Source of the DNA: JAOPZW01 sp963764585
Lineage (GTDB): Bacteria > Actinomycetota > Thermoleophilia > Solirubrobacterales > Solirubrobacteraceae
Direction: 5' to 3'
NCBI GenBank assembly: GCA_963764585.1
Contig: CAVXTB010000003.1
Location: forward strand, 1,054,001 to 1,118,000
Length of the DNA: 64,000 bases
Part shown: piece after piece, positions 41,318 through 49,414 of the stretch
Numbering within the stretch: position 1 is the stretch's first letter
Layout: each line of letters starts with the position of its first letter
The notes under the pieces: generated by a model
What the model saw: only the letters and a program-made list of their open reading frames with translations
Told to the model about the DNA's origin: nothing
Databases searched by the model: none
Position numbers and translations under genes: made by a program

Positions 41318-41656
41318 ATGAATCCGCAGTCTTCTGAGCTTCGCGCCGCACTGTTTCGCGGGTTTGCCGACCGCAACCGGCTGCGCATCATCGAGCAGCT
41401 CACCGAGCGCCAGCAGCGCGTCGGCGACGTCGCCAGGGCCACCGGGCTGGCCCAGCCGAACGTCTCGGCGCACCTGTCGTGTCTGTGGGCCTGCGGGCTG
41501 GTCGAGCGCGAGCGCCGCGGGCGCGAGGTGCACTACCGCCTTGCCGACGGGGTCATCGAGCTGCTGGGCGCCGCCGACGCGATCCTGGCGCGCGCCGGCG
41601 AGCGTGTCGATGGCTGCGAGAACTACGGCAACGCGCGCCGCGAGGCGGCCGCGTGA
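41318..41656 (+). CDS. ArsR/SmtB-family metal sensor, CmtR-like
   Basis: A 112-residue winged-helix repressor. The recognition region is ATGLAQPNVSAHLSCLWACG. Cys55 and Cys59 lie in it and Cys100 lies in the C-terminal GCENYG; the 4- and 41-residue spacing is the same as that of C57, C61 and C102, the Cd(II)/Pb(II) ligands of mycobacterial CmtR. It is divergent from the Met-rich exported protein. An imperfect inverted repeat (CATATGAAC and GTCCGTATG) fills the 39-bp gap. Its TGA overlaps a GTG (41653) of an open frame that soon loses coding character, perhaps the stump of a cotranscribed transporter. Confidence 0.85.
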   Translation: MNPQSSELRAALFRGFADRNRLRIIEQLTERQQRVGDVARATGLAQPNVSAHLSCLWACGLVERERRGREVHYRLADGVIELLGAADAILARAGERVDGCENYGNARREAAA

Positions 41657-41785
41657 GCACCCCGCCCATCGAGCTGCCCATCGCCGCCGCGCTGGGGCTT
41701 CACGGAAGCGCCCACGCATTCGGCCACGTCCGAGGCGTCCGCGCCGAAGGCGGTGGCGATCGCCCAGGCGCGTACCCTCGTCACC

Positions 41786-42253
41786 ATGCGGACCGCCACC
41801 GTGCCCGTGCCGCTGCGTCGTGTCGGCTACCGCGCCGCGCACACGCTGCTGCGGGCCTACTGGCGTGTCGCGCGGCCGCATACGCGGGGCGTCAAGTGCG
41901 TCGTGCGCGAGGGGGATGCGGTGCTGTTCGTCCGCCATGCCTACGGCGATCGGCAGTGCTGGGAGCTGCCCGGGGGTGGGATCAAGCGTCGTGAGGATCC
42001 GCGTGAGGCGGCCGCGCGGGAGGCGCGCGAGGAGCTCGGGCTGGACCTGAGCGAGTGGCGGCCGATCGGTGCGGTCGAGGCGAAGGGCTACGGCAAGCGC
42101 ACGACGGTCATCTGCTTCGAGGGGCGCCCGGTGGACCGGGCGCTGACGATCGATCACGGCGAGATCGAGGAGGCGCGGTGGTTCGCGGTCGGCGATCCGC
42201 CGCGGCGGCTGGGCCTCGACGCGCGCGTGGTGCTGACGCGCCTCTTGAGCTAG
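41786..42253 (+). CDS. NUDIX hydrolase
   Basis: A 155-residue protein. The Nudix box is complete: GGGIKRREDPREAAAREA followed by REELGLDL, with the metal-binding Glu residues in place. A short hydrophobic/basic N-terminus (about 35 residues) precedes the domain. It hydrolyses nucleoside diphosphate derivatives; the substrate cannot be predicted. ATG 41786 is preferred to the in-frame ATG-type starts upstream. The last 4 bp overlap the convergent gene. Confidence 0.85.
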   Translation: MRTATVPVPLRRVGYRAAHTLLRAYWRVARPHTRGVKCVVREGDAVLFVRHAYGDRQCWELPGGGIKRREDPREAAAREAREELGLDLSEWRPIGAVEAKGYGKRTTVICFEGRPVDRALTIDHGEIEEARWFAVGDPPRRLGLDARVVLTRLLS

Positions 42254-42615
42254 GCGGCCGAGGGCAGGGCCGCCCGCAGTGGGCGGGCCTCGCCGAACGG
42301 GATCGGCACGCCGTAGTGGCGGCTGAGCGCCACGGCGTGCTCGCGCGGGCACGGGCAGGGGGCGGCGAGCCGCACCGGGGCCTGGCGCAGGGCCTCCTCG
42401 TCGAAGGGCACCACGACGGCATCGGCGCGGCTCGCCATCCGCACTGCAGGGACGAACGTGTACGGCCGCACCGCGCGGCGCAGCCGTACAAGGAGCCAGA
42501 CGGGCCGGTGGCTCGCCGGATCGACGAGCAGGTCCTCGATCGTGCCCGCGACGCCACCGCCGCGGGGGGACAGCGGCGCGCCGATGAGGGACGGGATGAG
42601 GCCGGGAGCGTCCAT
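42250..42615 (-). CDS. Hypothetical protein, PRC-barrel-like
   Basis: A 121-residue protein. The N-terminal 75 residues (LIGAPLSPRGGGVAGTIEDL, then VWLLVRLRRAVRPYTFVPAV) have the strand pattern of a PRC-barrel, a small beta-barrel that binds RNA processing or photosystem proteins. A Cys-Pro-Cys-Pro and a His/Tyr-rich tail follow. Convergent with the NUDIX gene (4-bp overlap). Function unknown. Confidence 0.55.
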   Translation of the reverse strand: MDAPGLIPSLIGAPLSPRGGGVAGTIEDLLVDPASHRPVWLLVRLRRAVRPYTFVPAVRMASRADAVVVPFDEEALRQAPVRLAAPCPCPREHAVALSRHYGVPIPFGEARPLRAALPSAA

Positions 42616-42696
42616 GCTCTGAGACGCCCAGTTCCACGCAACCCTCGGAACTCCTTCATCTGGGGCTCAGGCGGGGCTCGTACCCTTCGAAGTCCC

Positions 42697-43533
42697 GTGA
42701 CCGCCCGCCGTACCCTCCCGCTGCTCTCGGCGCTGGCCTGCCTGCTCGGCCTGGCCGTCGTCGGCCTGCTCATGCTCGGCGTGCCCGCCGCGCGCGAGCG
42801 CGACGTCACGATCCTGCACGGCTTCGTCGCGCTCGATCGCCCGAGCGTACACGGCGAGTTCGTCACGCTCTCGGGGCTGGCCGATCAGCTGCCCTACGCG
42901 CTGGCAGGCTTGGCCTGCATCGCGGTCGCGCTCGCGCGCAAGCGCCCCTGGCGCGCGCTGGCGGTCCTCTCGCTGCTGCTCGTCACCGGCGCCACGACCC
43001 AGGCGCTCAAGCACCTGCTCGCCCAGCCGCGCTTCACGAGCTGGCTCGGCGCCGACAACCAGATCGACCCGACGGCGTGGCCGAGCGGCCACGCGACGGC
43101 CGCGATGACGATCGCACTGTGTGCGGTGATGGTCGTCCCGCCGGCGCTGCGCGTCGTGACCGCGCTGATCGGCGGGGCGTTCGCGGTCGGGGTCGGCTAC
43201 TCGGTGCTCGTCCTCGCCTGGCACTTCCCGTCCGACGTCCTCGGCGGCTTCCTCGTCGCCGGCATGTGGACCTCGCTGGCGATCGCGGCACTGCACCGCG
43301 TCGAGCGGCCCGAGCCTGCGCAGCGACCGATCTGGGAGCCGCTCGTGCCGCTTGGCGGCGCCGCGGCGCTCGTCGTCGCGGCGGCGATCGGCACGCGCTC
43401 CAACGACGTCGCGATCTACTCGCTCGAGCGCCCGACGCTCGTCGCCGGCGCACTGACGATCGCGGTCCTCGCGCTGGCGCTGGTGGCGACGGTCAGCGCC
43501 GCGTCAACGCGAGGCGCACGCCCAGCCCGATAA
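42697..43533 (+). CDS. PAP2-superfamily membrane phosphatase
   Basis: A 278-residue protein with about seven membrane helices. The three phosphatase motifs are KHLLAQPRF (K-x6-RP in part), PSGHATAA (PSGH) and the AWHFPSDVLGG stretch with the catalytic His (motif 3, here WHFPSDVL). These enzymes dephosphorylate phosphatidic acid, undecaprenyl pyrophosphate or similar lipids on the outer face of the membrane. GTG 42697 starts directly before a signal-anchor-like helix. The 3' end overlaps the convergent LysE gene by 41 bp. Confidence 0.85.
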   Translation: MTARRTLPLLSALACLLGLAVVGLLMLGVPAARERDVTILHGFVALDRPSVHGEFVTLSGLADQLPYALAGLACIAVALARKRPWRALAVLSLLLVTGATTQALKHLLAQPRFTSWLGADNQIDPTAWPSGHATAAMTIALCAVMVVPPALRVVTALIGGAFAVGVGYSVLVLAWHFPSDVLGGFLVAGMWTSLAIAALHRVERPEPAQRPIWEPLVPLGGAAALVVAAAIGTRSNDVAIYSLERPTLVAGALTIAVLALALVATVSAASTRGARPAR

Positions 43534-44101
43534 GCACGACGCCGGTGACGCGGTCGAGCGCGCGCCGCACGGGCGGGCGGCGAAGGACGTCGCCCGCGCG
43601 CGGCACGACCGTCGCGTAGACCGACAGCCACGCCAGCGACGTCACGGCGGCGATCGCCGTCATCAGCAGCGACACGAGCAGGACCGGATCCTGTGGCGAG
43701 ACGAACTGCGGCAGCAGCGCGGTGAAGAAGACCCCGGCCTTGGGGTTGAGCAGGTTGCAGAAGAGCCCCTGGCGAAACGGCGAGCCGCCGCGCGCGCGGC
43801 CCTCGTCCGGCACGTGAGCGCCGGCGCGCACGATCGCCTGCAGGCCCAGCCAGATCAGGTACGCCGCGCCCGCGAGCTTGACGGCGGTGAAGACCTCCGC
43901 CGAGGCGTTGAGCAGCGCGGCCACGCCGCACGCCGACGCGGCGCCCCACACGAGCAGGCCCGAAGTGCTGCCCAGCGCCGTGCGGCGCGCGGCCGGCGCG
44001 CCGGCCACCAGCGCGTTGCGCACGACGAGCGCGGTGTCGGCGCCCGGCGTCAGGGCGATGAGCACCGCGGCGCCGACGAACGGCAGCAGCTGGGAGTGCA
44101 C
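43493..44101 (-). CDS. LysE/RhtB-family exporter
   Basis: A 202-residue protein with six membrane helices. ALTPGADTALVVRNAL is the family signature after helix 1, and GAAYLIWLGLQAI and FRQGLFCNLLNPKAGVFF follow in the usual places. Members export amino acids or homoserine lactones. The start is GTG 44101. Its 3' end overlaps the PAP2 gene by 41 bp; 4 bp separate its start from the stop of the adenosyltransferase gene, so the two may be cotranscribed. Confidence 0.88.
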   Translation of the reverse strand: MHSQLLPFVGAAVLIALTPGADTALVVRNALVAGAPAARRTALGSTSGLLVWGAASACGVAALLNASAEVFTAVKLAGAAYLIWLGLQAIVRAGAHVPDEGRARGGSPFRQGLFCNLLNPKAGVFFTALLPQFVSPQDPVLLVSLLMTAIAAVTSLAWLSVYATVVPRAGDVLRRPPVRRALDRVTGVVLIGLGVRLALTRR

Positions 44102-44105
44102 GGCG

Positions 44106-44660
44106 CTACTCGCGGTAGCGCTGCGGGTCCCACAGCGGCTCTTCGCCGGCGTTGGCCCCGCGGCTGAGGATGAACAGCAGGTCGGAGAGGCGGTTGAGGT
44201 AGCGCACGATCTCGGGGTTGGCGTCCTCGACGGCCAGCGCGCGGCGCTCGGCGCGCCGGCAGACCGTCCGGCAGACGTGCAGGTGCGCCGCGGCGGGCGA
44301 GCCGCCCGGCAGCACGAAGGACCGCAGCGGCTCGAGCGTCGCGTTGACCTCGTCGCACGCGCCCTCCAGCCACGTCACCTGGTCGGGGGTGACGCGCAGG
44401 CGCTCGCGCTCGCCGCCCTCCGGGACGCTGAGGTCGGCGCCGAGGTCGAAGAGATCGTTCTGCGCGCGGCGCAGCCACTCGACGTAGCGCTCGGGCATGC
44501 CGTCGACGGTGAGCGCCAGGCCGATGAGCGCGTTGAGCTCGTCGATCGCGCCGTACGCCTCGATGCGCGGATGCGTCTTGGGCACGCGGCTCATGTCGCC
44601 CAGATGCGTCTCGCCGCCGTCGCCCAGACGGGTGTAGATCCTGGTCAGATTGACGGTCAC
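44106..44660 (-). CDS. pduO: ATP:cob(I)alamin adenosyltransferase, PduO type
   Basis: A 184-residue enzyme that makes adenosylcobalamin from cob(I)alamin and ATP. The ATP loop is IYTRLGDGGETHLGDMSRVP; the cobalamin-face motifs are LRRAQNDLFDLGADLSVP, FVLPGGSPAAAHLHVCRTVC RRAER-type helix and LNRLSDLLFILSR. GTG 44660 (VTVNLTRIYTR) fits the family start. It is divergent from the riboswitch-controlled cobalamin uptake operon, which starts only about 50 bp away, and gives strong independent support for B12 as that operon's substrate. Confidence 0.9.
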   Translation of the reverse strand: MTVNLTRIYTRLGDGGETHLGDMSRVPKTHPRIEAYGAIDELNALIGLALTVDGMPERYVEWLRRAQNDLFDLGADLSVPEGGERERLRVTPDQVTWLEGACDEVNATLEPLRSFVLPGGSPAAAHLHVCRTVCRRAERRALAVEDANPEIVRYLNRLSDLLFILSRGANAGEEPLWDPQRYRE

Positions 44661-44710
44661 AAGCCCGAGCGTAGCGCTCAGGCGACGGTGTAGGATCACG
44701 CCCGATCAAG

Positions 44711-44876
44711 GGTCGGTGGCCAAGGGAAGCCGGTGCGAATCCGGCGCGGACCCGCCACTGTGACCGGGGATGCCACCCGCACGAGCGCGAAGCTCGAGCC
44801 ACTGGACGGCCCATCGGCCAACCGGGAAGGCGCGGGGACGGTAGGGGCCCGGGAGCCAGGAGACCTGACTCCGACC
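44711..44876 (+). ncRNA. Cobalamin riboswitch
   Basis: The conserved core is easy to read: AAGGGAAGCCGGTGCGAATC, then GGCGCGGACCCGCCACTGTG, and the 3' block GAGCCAGGAGACCTGACTC. Closing stem GGTCGG (44711-44716) pairs with CCGACC (44871-44876). Adenosylcobalamin binding normally shuts down the downstream operon. A GTG start lies 38 bp beyond, with AAAGGGG in between. Confidence 0.93.
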
Positions 44877-44914
44877 GTCAAGCCCAAATGCCCTCGTGGA
44901 AAGGGGTGGCTCCA

Positions 44915-46069
44915 GTGAAGAGACGTTTCCTCGGCCTCGTGGCCGTTGCCCTTGCCTTCGTCGCCTGGCCAGCGGTCGCCGGTGCGGCGAACGTGACCGT
45001 GCGCGTCGAAGGTGACAGCGCAACGCTCGTCCCGCGCACGGCGTTGACCACGACGACGGCGGCGGTCAACAAGGACGGCATGGCAGGTCATGACTGCAGT
45101 GGGACGAGCGCCGCGGGTGCGCTGGAGCAGGCGACGAGCGGCGACTGGTCGGGCGCGTGGAACAACGGCCTCGGCTACGAGGTCGACGTCGTGCGAGGCG
45201 AATCGCATGTCTTCAGCAGCGGCGAGTACTACGGCTTCTTCGTCAACGACGTGCTGGCCTCCACCGGGATCTGCGGCGCTGAGCTGCAGACCGGTGACAG
45301 TGTGCTCATCGCGCCGGTCGCTGGCTCGGCGATGTCGTTCGGTGTCCTGATTCTCAGCGGGGTTCCCGCGACGGCCGCTCCGGGGCAGCCGTTCACGGTG
45401 ACGGTCACGCGCTCGACCTCGGACTTCAGCGGCCCGGTGTCGCGAGACCCGGTCGCGGGCGCAACGGTCAGCGGCGGCGGCGCCACGGTGACTACCGGCA
45501 CCGACGGGACGGCGCAGGTGACGCTGACGACGCGCGGGCCCAGCGGGCTGCAGGCGACGGCCTCGGGCGAGATCCGCTCCGCGACCGAGCCCGTCTGCGT
45601 GACCACCGGCTCCGACGGCGCCTGCGGCACCACGGCGGCCTCGAGCTGCAGCACCACCGGCGACGACGGCAACTGCGGCACGAAGGACAAGCGCGCCCCG
45701 CGCGGCAAGATCGTCTCGATCCGTGAGGGCCAGCGCTTCGGCAAGGGCAAGGGGCCGCGCGCGCTGAGGGGGATCGTGACCGCCGACCCGTCGGGCATCG
45801 CCGCCGTGCGGCTGCGCCTGACGCGCAATGACCACTCCAAGTGCGAGACGTTCGACGGGCGCAGCGAGCGGCTGGTGAAGCTGAGCCGCTGCGGCGCCAA
45901 GCGCGGCAAGTGGTTCAACGCCGGCGACCGCGAGCAGTGGTCGTACCTGCTGCCGGCCAAGCTGGGGCCCGGGCGCTACGTCCTCGACCTCGAGGCCAGC
46001 GACAAGGCGGGCAACGTCGACACCCTGCTGCAGCGCACGCGCACGCGCGTGGTCTTCACGGTGTCGTGA
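44915..46069 (+). CDS. Exported DUF4430 (transcobalamin beta-domain-like) protein
   Basis: A 384-residue secreted protein. The signal peptide is MKRRFLGLVAVALAFVAWPA; GTG 44915 with AAAGGGG upstream is preferred to ATG 44888, which would lengthen the leader. Residues about 25-125 match DUF4430, the small beta-grasp-type domain that in human transcobalamin and intrinsic factor caps the corrin: WNNGLGYEVDVV, then YYGFFVNDVLASTGICGAEL and GDSVLIAP. An Ig-like stretch, a Cys-rich segment (VCVTTGSDGACG and repeats) and a C-terminal beta domain follow. It is the first gene of the B12 operon and probably binds cobalamin or cobinamide outside the cell. Confidence 0.8.
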   Translation: MKRRFLGLVAVALAFVAWPAVAGAANVTVRVEGDSATLVPRTALTTTTAAVNKDGMAGHDCSGTSAAGALEQATSGDWSGAWNNGLGYEVDVVRGESHVFSSGEYYGFFVNDVLASTGICGAELQTGDSVLIAPVAGSAMSFGVLILSGVPATAAPGQPFTVTVTRSTSDFSGPVSRDPVAGATVSGGGATVTTGTDGTAQVTLTTRGPSGLQATASGEIRSATEPVCVTTGSDGACGTTAASSCSTTGDDGNCGTKDKRAPRGKIVSIREGQRFGKGKGPRALRGIVTADPSGIAAVRLRLTRNDHSKCETFDGRSERLVKLSRCGAKRGKWFNAGDREQWSYLLPAKLGPGRYVLDLEASDKAGNVDTLLQRTRTRVVFTVS

Positions 46070-46983
46070 GGCGCGCGGCGGTCATCGCGCTCCTGCTGGC
46101 CCTCGCGCTCTCGGGCTGCGGCCTGGGCGCGGGGGCCAAGCCCGCCGGCACGAAGCTGACGATCACGCGCGACTTCGGCGCGCGCCCGATTCGTCAGGTC
46201 GACGCGCCGTCGGTCAAGGGCAGCGAGACCGTCATGCGCCTGCTGCAGCGAAACGCGAAGGTCACGACGCGCTTCGGCGGCGGGTTCGTGCAGTCGATCG
46301 ACGGGCTGGCCGGCGGGCGCAGCGGCGGGCGCCCGGTCGACTGGTTCTACTACGTCAACGGCGTCGAGGCCCCGCGCGGCGCCGCCTCGACGCGCCTGCG
46401 CGGCGGCGACCGCATCTGGTGGGACCGCCACGACTGGAGCGCGGCGATGCGCGTGCCGGCCGTCGTCGGCTCGTTCCCCGAGCCGTTCGTGCACGGGATC
46501 GACGGCAAGCGCCTGCCGGTGCGCGTCGAGTGCGCGACGCCGGGCAGCGACCCCTGCAAGCAGGTGTCCAAGCGCCTGGCCTCCTACGACGTCCCCGCCG
46601 CGACGGGCGGCCTGCTGACGGCGCGCGTCGAGGAGACGCTGCGGGTGCTCGTCGGTCCGTGGCGCGCGCTGCGCGCCGACCACGCGATCGCCGGCCTCGA
46701 GCAGGGCCCGGCCCAGAGCGGCGTCTACGCGCGCATCGCCAAGGACGGGCGCTCGATCGCCACGCTCGACGCGGCGGGCAGGACCGCCCGCACGCTGGGC
46801 GCGGGCACCGGCCTGGTCGCCGCGACGCAGACCGGCGACGAGCGGCCGATCTGGGTCCTCACCGGAACCGACGACGCCGGCGTGGCCTCGGCCGTGCGCG
46901 CCTTCGAGGAGGGCACGCTCGACCATCGTTTCGCGCTTGCCGTCAGCAACGACCTGCCGGTGCCGCTGCCGGTGGCGCGATGA
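46066..46983 (+). CDS. Lipoprotein with DUF4430 domain
   Basis: A 305-residue protein with a lipobox (LALALSGCGLG, Cys18), so anchored to the membrane. Residues about 30-120 form a second DUF4430 domain: SETVMRLLQRNAKVTTRFGG, FVQSIDGLAG, and VDWFYYVNGVEAPRGAASTR, closing with GGDRIWWDRHDW, very like the transcobalamin beta-domain consensus (W-x-Y-x-V-N-G, G-D-x-I-x-W). The C-terminal 180 residues are an alpha/beta domain without known homologues to me. It overlaps both neighbours by 4 bp. Likely the membrane-bound corrinoid receptor of the ECF system. Confidence 0.82.
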   Translation: MRRAAVIALLLALALSGCGLGAGAKPAGTKLTITRDFGARPIRQVDAPSVKGSETVMRLLQRNAKVTTRFGGGFVQSIDGLAGGRSGGRPVDWFYYVNGVEAPRGAASTRLRGGDRIWWDRHDWSAAMRVPAVVGSFPEPFVHGIDGKRLPVRVECATPGSDPCKQVSKRLASYDVPAATGGLLTARVEETLRVLVGPWRALRADHAIAGLEQGPAQSGVYARIAKDGRSIATLDAAGRTARTLGAGTGLVAATQTGDERPIWVLTGTDDAGVASAVRAFEEGTLDHRFALAVSNDLPVPLPVAR

Positions 46984-47840
46984 TCTACCGCCGCCGCGCG
47001 AGCCCGCTGCACGTCGCGCGTGCCGCGGCCGGCGGCGGCTACTGCCTGGCGCTGGCCGGCTGCGCGCTGGCCTTCGAGCACCCGCTCGTGCTCGCGGCCA
47101 TCGCCATCGCGGCGCTCGGCGCGGCCGCCGGGGCGGGCGTCGGGCGCGAGGTCGCGCGGACGGCCCGCTACACGGTGCCGCTGGCCGTGCTCGTGGCGCT
47201 GGTCAACGCGTTCGTCGTGCGCGACGGCCTCACCGTGCTCGTGCGCCTCGGCGAGGTGCCGCCGTTCGGCCAGATCGACATCACGGCCGAGGCGCTCGGC
47301 TACGGGCTCGTGCTGGGCGGGCGGGTGCTCGTGATCGTCCTGTGCTGCGCGCTGTTCACCGCCGCGGTCGACCCCGACGCGGTGCTGCGCCTCTTCCGCC
47401 GCGTGGGGTTTCGCTCGGCGCTGACCGCGGCGCTGGCGACGCGCCTCGTGCCCGTGCTGGCGCGCGACGCGCGGCGGATGAGCGACGCCCGCGCGTGCCG
47501 CCCGCGGCCGGTGTCGCGCGTGGCGGTGCTGCGCGCGGTGGCCGCCGGCGCGCTGGACCGCGCCGTCGACGTCGCCGCCACGCTCGAGGTCCGTGGCTAC
47601 GGCGCCGCGGGCGCCGCGCCGCCGGCGCGCGCGCCGTGGTCGCGCCACGACGTCGCCTTCGCCGCCGCGGCGGTCGCGCTCGTCGCGCTCGCCGCCGGCG
47701 CGCGCGCCACGGGCGTGGCGGACTTCGCGACCTACCCGTCCTTCTCGATGCCCGTCGGCGCCGCGGAGCTCGCTCTGGCCGGCGCGATCGTCGCGGTCGC
47801 GCTCGCGCCGTTCGCCGATCGCCGGGGGATCGCGCGATGA
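46980..47840 (+). CDS. ecfT: ECF transporter transmembrane subunit EcfT
   Basis: A 286-residue membrane protein. The EcfT signature is a pair of cytoplasmic coupling helices with Ala-Arg-Gly/Ala-type motifs, here MSDARACRPRPVSRVAVLRA and LEVRGYGAAG, which dock on the ATPases. Five to six membrane helices are visible. It couples ATP hydrolysis to toppling of the S component. ATGA overlaps on both sides place it in the middle of the operon. Confidence 0.85.
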   Translation: MIYRRRASPLHVARAAAGGGYCLALAGCALAFEHPLVLAAIAIAALGAAAGAGVGREVARTARYTVPLAVLVALVNAFVVRDGLTVLVRLGEVPPFGQIDITAEALGYGLVLGGRVLVIVLCCALFTAAVDPDAVLRLFRRVGFRSALTAALATRLVPVLARDARRMSDARACRPRPVSRVAVLRAVAAGALDRAVDVAATLEVRGYGAAGAAPPARAPWSRHDVAFAAAAVALVALAAGARATGVADFATYPSFSMPVGAAELALAGAIVAVALAPFADRRGIAR

Positions 47841-49414
47841 GCTCGCTGGTCCTCGAGCGCGTCACCTACACCTATCCCGGCGCCACGCGCCCCGCGCTGA
47901 GCGACGTGTCGCTGGCGGTCGAGCCGGGCGAGTTCGTCGTGCTCGCCGGGCTCTCGGCCAGCGGCAAGTCGACGCTGATCCGCGCCGCGTGCGGGCTCGT
48001 GCCGCACTTCCACGGCGGCGTCTTCGCCGGCCGCGCGCTGGTCGGCGGGCTCGACACGCGCGAGCACGGGCCGGCCGAGCTCGCGGCGGTCGCCGGCACG
48101 CTGTTCCAGGACCCCGAGACCCAGATCGTGCTCGGCACCGTGCGCCACGAGCTGGCCTTCCCGCTCGAGAACCGCGGCGACGGCGCCGCCGCAGTCGCGC
48201 GCGGGGTGGAGGAGGTCGCGCTCGCGCTCGGGATCGAAGGGCTGCTCGACCGGCCGACCGGCGAGCTCAGCGGCGGCGAGCTGCAGCGCGTGGCGCTCGG
48301 GGCCGCGCTGGCCGGGCGCCCGCGGCTCGTGCTGCTCGACGAGCCGACCTCGCAGCTCGACCCCGTCGCCGGCGACGAGCTCGTGTGGCTGCTGCGCCGG
48401 CTCAACGAGGAGTGGGGCACGGCGGTCGTGCTCGCCGAGCACCGCCTCGAGCGCTGCCTGGCGCACGCCGACCGCGTCGTCGCGCTCCAGGACGGCGCGA
48501 TCGCGTGCGACGCGGCGCCGCGCGCCTTCCTGGAGTGGGCGGCCGAGCGCTCGCCGGCGCTGCAGACCCCGGGCGCGCGGCTCTTCGAGCGCGCCGGGCT
48601 GCGCCCGCCGCCGGCCGGCGTCAAGGAGGCGCGCGCGACGCTGCGCGCGCACGGGCTGCTCGAGGACGACGCCGCGCCGCCGGTGCCCGCGCCGGCACCG
48701 CGGCGCCCCCGCAGGCGCGACCCGTTCGCCGTCCGCGCCCGCGGCGTGTGGTGCGAGCTCGGCGGCGGGCCGTCGGTGCTGCGCGACATCGACCTCGCCC
48801 TGGCGCCCGGCGAGCGGGTCGCGCTCATGGGCCGCAACGGCGCCGGCAAGTCGACGCTGCTGCGCCACCTGGCCGGCCTCGCGCAGCCCACGCGCGGGCG
48901 CGTGGAGGCCGCCGGACGCGTCGCGCTGCTCATGCAGAACCCCAACGACTACCTCCTGCACGAGACCGTGCGCGAGGAGGCGTCCGCGCAGGCGCTCGTG
49001 CGCGTCGGGCTCGACGGGCACGGCGACCGCCACCCGCGCGACCTCTCCGGCGGCGAGCGCCAGCGGCTGGCGCTCGCCGTCGTGCTCGACGGCGGCGAGC
49101 CGCCGGCGGCCGTCCTGCTCGACGAGCCCACGCGCGGCATGGACCGCGCCGCCAAGGGCGAGCTCGCCGCGCGCCTGCGCGCGCTCGACGCCGCCGTCCT
49201 CGTCGCCACCCACGACGCCGAGTTCGCCGCCGCGGTGGCCGAGCGCGTGGTGCTGCTCGCCGACGGCCGGCCGATCGCCGACGGTCGCGTCGAGGACGTG
49301 CTCAGCGGCGGTTGGTACTTCGCCACGGAGACCGCGCGCATCGTCGGCGCGCTCACCGCCGAGGCGGGGGCCGAGGCGATCCGGAAGCGCCTCACCACGG
49401 AGGTGGCTCCGTGA
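47837..49414 (+). CDS. ecfA: ECF transporter double ATPase (EcfA1-EcfA2 fusion)
   Basis: A 525-residue protein with two ABC domains. Domain 1: Walker A GLSASGKST (38-46), Q-loop TLFQDPETQIVLG, signature LSGGELQRVALG and Walker B LVLLDEPTSQLDP. Domain 2: Walker A GRNGAGKST (about 331-339), LLMQNPNDYLLH, signature LSGGERQRLALA and VLLDEPTRGMDR. The D/E-P-E/N-D Q-loop forms are typical of ECF ATPases. The fusion provides both A subunits in one chain. A Pro/Ala/Arg linker separates the halves. ATGA/GTGA overlaps with its neighbours. Confidence 0.93.
   Translation: MSSLVLERVTYTYPGATRPALSDVSLAVEPGEFVVLAGLSASGKSTLIRAACGLVPHFHGGVFAGRALVGGLDTREHGPAELAAVAGTLFQDPETQIVLGTVRHELAFPLENRGDGAAAVARGVEEVALALGIEGLLDRPTGELSGGELQRVALGAALAGRPRLVLLDEPTSQLDPVAGDELVWLLRRLNEEWGTAVVLAEHRLERCLAHADRVVALQDGAIACDAAPRAFLEWAAERSPALQTPGARLFERAGLRPPPAGVKEARATLRAHGLLEDDAAPPVPAPAPRRPRRRDPFAVRARGVWCELGGGPSVLRDIDLALAPGERVALMGRNGAGKSTLLRHLAGLAQPTRGRVEAAGRVALLMQNPNDYLLHETVREEASAQALVRVGLDGHGDRHPRDLSGGERQRLALAVVLDGGEPPAAVLLDEPTRGMDRAAKGELAARLRALDAAVLVATHDAEFAAAVAERVVLLADGRPIADGRVEDVLSGGWYFATETARIVGALTAEAGAEAIRKRLTTEVAP

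Noticed and set aside
41282..41318. Perfect ArsR operator between the divergent metal genes
   Set aside because: The CATATGAAC/GTCCGTATG arms match at only 7 of 9 positions; mentioned in the gene entry but not listed as a defined site.
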